Shown one piece after another: positions 58,936 to 64,000 of a stretch of DNA of 64,000 nucleotides. Position 1 is the stretch's first letter. Each line of letters opens with the position of its first letter. The stretch covers positions 10,935,731 through 10,999,730 of the forward strand of contig AP025055.1 in NCBI GenBank assembly GCA_036186865.1, read 5' to 3'. The notes under the pieces are model-generated. The model was not told the origin of the DNA. It searched no databases and was given only the letters and a program-made list of their open reading frames with translations. Source of the stretch: Eustoma russellianum (Eukaryota > Streptophyta > Magnoliopsida > Gentianales > Gentianaceae). The position numbers and the translations under genes were made by a program.

Positions 58936-59640
58936 ATCCCCTAAACTATAAGATAAGTAAGCTTCTCCCGGCCAGAACAGTGGGCGTCGAGCCCATGCAA
59001 AGGGTTGTAGTTAAGATTTGCCGATTTTATTTACTTGTGACCGAAAAATCGCTAACTTCAGAAAAATCAAGAAACATTCCATCTTATCCTCTAAGCTACA
59101 CATACTCACCCTTAACATTTTTTCCACTCATTTCTTGAGTATATTAACACTTGGTCATTCACACTAAGAGTTGTCAAGGCTACCCCTTGGTGTTGAAATT
59201 CAGCTCTTATTTTTATTTGAATTCGTTATTTTATATATATATATATACACACACACACACTTGTGTCTCTCATGTCTAATCTTGTTGTAGCTTGAGACTT
59301 CAAGAAAAGAGGAAAAAGGCGTTAAAATAGCCTTGGAAATGAGATTCGTATCTTGCTTGGTTTTGATTAGCTCAAACGATTTGAACACTTGAAAACAAGC
59401 TGAGGGGCAAAAGGCTTTCAGTGGTGAGACTATTTCTGAGTAGGTAAAAGCCAATTGTTGAGTGAATCCATACATGAATATGGAAAGACAGAATATAAAT
59501 TTTTTGGTTTTTACTAATGTAATCATTTCTTTCGTCTTTGTGTTCGTCGTTTCTTTCTACTTTGATTGTTTGATTTCAGATGCTAAGCGATGACTAATTA
59601 TTCTGTTACAATCAAACTATAGCAATTCTAATGGGCCAAA
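58936..59640. other. Non-coding, with a (TA)n(CA)n microsatellite
   Basis: A TATATATATATATACACACACACAC run lies at about 59231-59260. The remainder has only short ORFs, and none resembles a known family. Whether 58936-59060 is also plastid-derived could not be told by eye. Confidence 0.45.
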
Positions 59641-59837
59641 GTAAAATAGGACATGCAACAGCTTCTTATCAACCCCATGAAGATGGTAGAGTGGTTAAAA
59701 CAATTTGAAAAGTTAAGTACTTCAAAAGCAACATTAAGTAGCTGAGAGAGAGCATGAAGCAATTTGGTCTTCCTAAAGACCTATAGGTAAGCCATTGGTG
59801 AAACAAAATACCAAGGTACTAAACTTTTCCTCAAGGA

Positions 59838-59990
59838 TACTAACTGCAAAGGAGTACTATAATGAGATGTCATATCGACTATGTGATGCTTATTTTGAGA
59901 AACATGAGGAATTAACGATGATAAGGTTTTGTGGTTAGATTGAGTAAGAATATTGCCAACCAAATGTACAATGTGATAATCAAAAAAAAT
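59838..59990 (+). pseudogene. Gypsy gag remnant
   Basis: The plus strand reads LTAKEYYNEMSYRLCDAYFEKHEELTMIRFCG, close to the EYY-EM-L-A-E-EE-TMARFL-GL pattern of gypsy Gag proteins, followed by stops. FGHMYYLTNRYEKKLACDRKKEI follows at about 59990-60060 in a different frame. No other part of that element is recognisable in the next 1 kb, so it is a small fragment. Confidence 0.4.
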
Positions 59991-60423
59991 TTGGTCACAT
60001 GTATTATCTTACAAATCGCTATGAAAAGAAGTTGGCGTGTGATAGAAAGAAAGAAATATAAGAATTCCGACTTCATTTTCAAGAACTTAAAGAACAAATG
60101 AATGATGTGAACTCGTACATAAAAAATGAGTTGCATGAAATTTCTAGCGAATCACCTATATGATTTGAATGATAATACAACTGATATGCATCAGGTTATA
60201 AATGAATGGTAAGAAAAAGGCGATGATTTGCGTAAAACTTTTGTTCATGAAACTATGAGTTTGCTTGAGGTTATAAATGAATGGTAAGAAAACGATTCTA
60301 ACACCAACGTTTACAAATGGTATAAGAAAATAAGATACGAGTTAGATACAGAAAATTCCATTCAGGGATTGCCCCATCCCCAACCACTGCGTCCAACCTT
60401 ATGACACCATTTCCACCAGAAAC

Positions 60424-60600
60424 CTAACTGGCATACTCCCTCTCCTCCTCCGGGAAATCTGACCAGCGGTTCTCCAGCTGACCCATGCTGTCAGCATCAC
60501 CATATATCTTCCACTCAAAACCATTGGCCCCCTCCCTGAAGCCCCCGGCACTTTTCCTCCCCAAACTCCTAAAGTCGCCACCTGATAGACATCCTAGCAG
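60424..60600 (-). pseudogene. Coding-like patch of unknown identity
   Basis: The minus frame reads LSGGDFRSLGRKSAGGFREG, then ANGFEWKIYGDADSMGQLEN and RWSDFPEEEREYAS before a stop at 60424. It is richer in G and C than its surroundings and has the residue mix of a real protein end. Upstream NLYWSCRNLQQLGIACCEY is readable to 60690, but joining the two needs a 45-base intron, too short for plants. I do not recognise it. It may be a captured gene fragment or the end of an exon. Confidence 0.3.
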
Positions 60601-60879
60601 CTGAAGAATTATTAGAATGGCGATGGCATGGTACTCACAGCAAGCAATCCCGAGCTGTTGCAAGTTCCTACAGCTCCAATACAAATTGATCATATAAAAG
60701 CGTGAATCAGAATTTTGTTTAATACAGTGAAATAGTATATGAACTAGCATACTCAAGTGTGGAAGAACTGATGATTAATGGAATTAAGAAAATGGCATAA
60801 AAAATTGGTCCTTATTGCCGCAGAGATGATCAAGCCTTCTGCTCAGAACCCTTAGGAAAGGAAGCTACATGGGAGAAAA

Positions 60880-61109
60880 AGGACAAAAATCTCAGAAAAT
60901 CCAACAGAATTCTCAGGAGAGAACTTTCCTCTCTAAAAAAGAGAGAGAAGAGAGATGGGGTTTTTGAAAACTTAAATCATTGATGAATTTACAAATACAA
61001 AAGCTCACTCGATAAGAAGTAATGGCTGAGCACATTATTTGGGAAGACTTCAGCTACTCTGCTTTTATCACATTAGTGTTGTTGCTCATGCATTAAGATG
61101 CTTCCAACA
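60880..61109 (-). repeat. Copia-C 3' LTR (left boundary uncertain)
   Basis: The minus strand has AGTGGGAGGGG followed at 61109 by TGTTGGAAGC, a polypurine tract and LTR start. The LTR extends to lower coordinates; I could not fix its other end. A hairpin-like CTCTCT-AAAAAA-GAGAGAG is at about 60930-60950. Confidence 0.5.
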
Positions 61110-61502
61110 CCCCTCCCACTTAAATCTGAATAACCAAATATATTATACACTTTTAATGCTTCAATCAGGTTGTGTAGTCTTTGTGAATCTAGCACTTTTG
61201 TGAATGTATCAACCAATTGCAGATCAATTCTCACAGGCATAGGCTTAATCACTCTCTCTTGGAACCCGTCTCTCACAATGTGGCAGTCTTTCTCCATATG
61301 CGTCTTCCTCTTATGAAACACAGATTGTCCATGATGTGTATGTCACTTTTGTTATCACAAAACAACTCCACTGCCTCTGAACGCTCCACCTTCAAGTCTC
61401 TCAGAAGATACAACAACCACTGCACCTCACATGAGACAGTTGACAATCCCCTATGCTCAGCTTCTAAAGAGGATCTTGATACTGTAGTCTGTTTCTTAGC
61501 CT
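61110..61502 (-). pseudogene. Copia-C RNase H, C-terminal part
   Basis: The minus strand reads KAKKQTTVSRSS, then the catalytic strand LFCDNKSDIHI in frame pieces, and FHKRKTHMEKDCHIVRDGFQERVIKPMPV, LQLVDTFTKVLDSQRLHNLIEALKVYNIF at 61321-61110. This is the standard copia RNase H end, followed by the polypurine tract and the LTR. The N-terminal part is at 62954-63228. Confidence 0.8.
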
Positions 61503-61507
61503 TTCAG

Positions 61508-62948
61508 AAATCAAAGTATGATGAGCCACGACCAAGACAACCAAGCCAAAAAGAAGAAACAACACATGATGCCACACCAATGGAAGGCAAAGGTCCCCTG
61601 ACCAGGAGCATGGCAAGAAAACTTATGCATGAAGTGGGAACTTTTCTATACAAACATATGGAGGATGAGCCAAGAGAGGAGTATGTCCATTGGGTCCATT
61701 TCATGAAAGCATTAACATAAATGTAAATAAGTGTTTGTAATATATATTAGATATTAAGGGTGTTGTTTACATTTTCATTTAAATAGTTTACCTTTCTTAG
61801 TAAAGACTTGTACTAAAAGCCTAGATATAGTTGTTGCCTTTTAGATATTGTTTGTGTGTGTTTTCATTCGTTTTAGGTCAAAGGAAGCATGGTTGAAGCA
61901 AGACAAAGACAGCTGAAATTTCTAGAAGCTAAAACAGGATGACACAATGTATGTATTTCAGCCATATCTTGTCAACCACTGCTTGGATTCCTTTGGTTCT
62001 ACTTGGAGCTTCCAGATAAGAGGTTAAGCTATAACTTTGGTGCTCTACAGATCTTCAGAAAATTACTTCATCAAACTAAAAAATCACAAAGAAGATGAAG
62101 CTGTTGAATCAGGTGCCTGTTTTAAGGATCAAACCCGAAAGCAGTTGAAAGTTCAACATGTCATATCTCCTTCCTTTCAGACCCAAATTAGATATTCAGA
62201 ATCAAAAATTGAAGTTCTTTCATTTATATACAACTTTCATGAAGATAAGATTGGCTAAATCAGAATGGTAGAAACTCAACTAATGCAATGTAGTTTGGAA
62301 TACACAACTTGCACCACTTGTCAAATCAGCCTCAAACTTGGCCATCAAAGGCATGGACTCTAAGCTGCTTGCAAGGATCAATGAAAGACTTCTTAAGAAA
62401 GATATTTGGCCGGTACAATCAGAAAAAAGGATTCAAAACACCTTGCAAAGTGGCATCCCATCGGCTGGACAATTCTGCCACAAAGTAGCTGAATATTCTT
62501 TCTTTCTTCCTAGACTTACTTTGCTTCTTTCTTTGCCAATTTTTTTATTGGTTGATAGTTGGCTCTTTATGTAATAGTTCAGTGTAGAATAGGCTTATAA
62601 ATAGAAGAGTTCACCATTGTAAAACTCAGAATATATATGATAAACACACTCGGCCGAGAGCTTTTCAAGACTTGTGTTCTTGTTTATCCTTGAATTTAGG
62701 CTAGGTTCCATTCAAGACTTGAGCATCTTGGATGTATTTTTCCTATACTTGGGAGGGACAATATCTAACAGGGTCAATCCTTGCTTAGAAACATTTGAAC
62801 TCATTTGTGGAGAGGCTCATTGAAGCGCATGGCCGAAAACAGTCCATCTTGAGAAGGTAGGTTCAATCCCATTGTGCTTTTCATACAAGCTGATTGGGGA
62901 GGTTGTGTTGAGTTAAAGGAAGGTCCAATCTTCATACACAATCCGTGT
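61508..62948 (+). mobile_element. Gypsy polyprotein end plus LTR-like DNA, inserted in Copia-C
   Basis: The plus strand 61508-61720 encodes KSKYDEPRPRQPSQ, then EGKGPLTRSMARKLMHEVGTFLYKHMEDEPREEYV and a stop; GPxTRSxARK is a common end of gypsy polyproteins. After it, 61761 (TGTTGTTTAC) to 62770 (TATCTAACA) reads like an LTR, with TATAAATAG at about 62597 and a TG...CA frame. The rest to 62948 is non-coding. It interrupts the Copia-C RNase H. TTCAG occurs at 61503-61507 and 62949-62953, but the insert does not begin with an LTR, so this duplication may be chance. Confidence 0.5.
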
Positions 62949-62953
62949 TTCAG

Positions 62954-63228
62954 AGCATTCCCCAAAACATACAAAATCTTGTGATTGATATCCTGGTCTC
63001 AAAGCAGCTTTCCTAATTTGAACCAGCAAATTCTTTGATCTTCAAGGCACCGTTACTTGGGAATAAAAAGCCTTGCCCTAGTGTTCCTTTCATAGACCTT
63101 CATAATATATATGTTTCTTTAAAATGCAGCCCAATAAGGCTGTCTAGGATCTGACTCAACTGTTGTACAACATATACAATGTTTGGTCTAGTGATTGTTA
63201 AGTACAAAAGCTTGCCAATAAACATCCT
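62954..63228 (-). pseudogene. Copia-C RT end and RNase H start
   Basis: The minus strand reads MFIGKLLYLTITRPNIVYVVQQLSQILDS, LIGLHFKETY, SMKGTLGQGFLF, then ISITRFCMFWGNAL near 62960. This is the copia phrase from the RT end into RNase H, with stops. It breaks off at about 63228 toward the 63290 motif array and at 62954 toward the gypsy-derived insert. Confidence 0.75.
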
Positions 63229-63289
63229 ATACCTTAATATGTCTTATATTAATTATGAATCATGACTTAGCTTCAGGTTCTGTTCCACA

Positions 63290-63562
63290 GAAGCACATCG
63301 AGCGATTGATGTGATATCGGTCTCTAAAGATAGAGACATCAATTGATTGATGTGGTTAAGGTTCAAAATTAAAACCATAATGTCCAACATCGATCTCTCA
63401 GGGTGAAGACATCGCTCAATTATTGTGCATATTATGCTCTCAAAGAACAAACATCGGCCGATTGATGTAGGTAAGGTGCAAAACTGAAACCATAGTGTAA
63501 GACATCGATCGATCTATGTATACATTAGTCTCTAAAAATGAGACATAGATCAATCGATTTCA
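63290..63562. repeat. Array of ACATCGATCGATTGATGT-type motifs
   Basis: Diverged copies of an 18-base near-palindrome are found at about 63295, 63345, 63389, 63409, 63451, 63502 and 63543, separated by 20-50 bases. The stretch GTTAAGGTTCAAAATTAAAACCATAATGT recurs in changed form (GTAAGGTGCAAAACTGAAACC at about 63472), so units are related. The motif resembles the core of the 51-bp minisatellite at 23834. Confidence 0.75.
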
Positions 63563-64000
63563 TCCTAAATTCAAATTTTTATAGCCATTTCAACAAAAAT
63601 CTAAGGAAGGCTTAAAGTATTTTCTCTCTTCAATCTTGCTTAAATATCTTATGGACTTTCTCCTAATACCTGTAATTCTTTCTTGATTATTTTAACATAT
63701 CTAAGCTATTCTACGGTGGCTATGGAACATCAAATCCAACTATTGGGTGCTAAAGTCTATTTGGACCGTGTTTGAGGCACGTATGTATGTGTATAGGACC
63801 CTTCCTTCAACTCTCCCAAGCCTTCAACAGTCGGTTAAGGTTGAACAATGGCACAAGACACCACCTTTCTCCTCAATGGAGCTGAAAATATTGAGGTGTT
63901 GAGAAATTCAGCCGTCCAATCCACCAAGTCGTTCCTTTTCCATAGATTATGGCCACCAACAAGGGTTTCTCAAACCTTGAATTGGATCTAGCTTTGATTT
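63563..64000. other. Non-coding, no gene seen
   Basis: AT-rich DNA running to the window edge. Only short ORFs occur, and none matches a family. It may belong to the LTR-like element that contains the motif array, but the end is cut off. Confidence 0.4.

Noticed and set aside
60590..60690. A 45-base intron joining two coding pieces
   Set aside because: It is shorter than plant introns normally are, and the protein is not recognised on either side.
61503..62953. TTCAG as a proven target-site duplication
   Set aside because: The insert does not begin with an LTR, so a five-base match may be chance.

Overview
The window is plant nuclear DNA, most likely from a dicot with a retrotransposon-rich genome. 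The evidence is L1-type LINEs with a DUF4283-like ORF1 and a plant-type RNase H, Ty1/copia and chromodomain Ty3/gypsy elements primed by initiator tRNA-Met, an RTE-clade LINE, and short decayed plastid-DNA pieces. The species cannot be named from this. I found no intact host gene, RNA gene, CRISPR array or bacterial-style operon. Nearly everything from 1 to 57,000 is a stack of decayed retroelements inserted into one another.

Layout. 1-245 is the 5' end of a minus-strand LINE (LINE-0). 264-6263 is LINE-A (minus), the best preserved LINE. 6264-6343 is a perfect 80-bp palindrome of (AC)n, (TA)n and (GT)n. LINE-B (plus) starts there and is split into 6349-7617, 19240-22763 and 24619-25932. LINE-B carries a SIRE-like copia element, Copia-A (minus, 7618-19239), whose gag gene is itself split by a solo LTR (14885-16771, 5-bp duplication GTATT). 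LINE-B also carries a gypsy-type solo LTR (22764-24613, duplication AGTAC) holding two minisatellites. LINE-C (minus, 25933 to about 33850) is split by another Copia-A-family solo LTR (30486-33078, duplication TTGCA). A second (TA)n tract at about 33861 separates LINE-C from the 5' part of LINE-D (plus).

Copia-B (plus, about 34908-52372, Tork-like) follows. It is split in its reverse transcriptase/RNase H region by a gypsy chromovirus (minus, 39503-49725, duplication ACAAG, Tekay/Del-like). 52378-53128 looks like an LTR end plus primer-binding site of one more element. 54045-56965 is a decayed RTE LINE (minus). The last 7 kb is a mosaic: a 456-bp insert between 22-bp direct repeats, pieces of plastid trnV-UAC and rrn23, a gypsy gag remnant, a short coding-like patch, Copia-C (minus) interrupted by a gypsy polyprotein end with LTR-like DNA, and an array of self-complementary CGATCGAT-type motifs.

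How it fits together. The element genes are the usual ones (gag/ORF1, protease, integrase or endonuclease, reverse transcriptase, RNase H), but every copy has stops, frameshifts or lost motifs. Autonomous activity looks unlikely; LINE-A comes closest. Four nested insertions have perfect 5-bp target duplications, which gives a clear relative order of events. The most unusual structures are the two head-to-head LINE pairs around TA-rich centres, the LTR minisatellites with CGATCGATCGAT cores, and the plastid-derived mosaic near 58.7 kb. I did not find a convincing new functional system.
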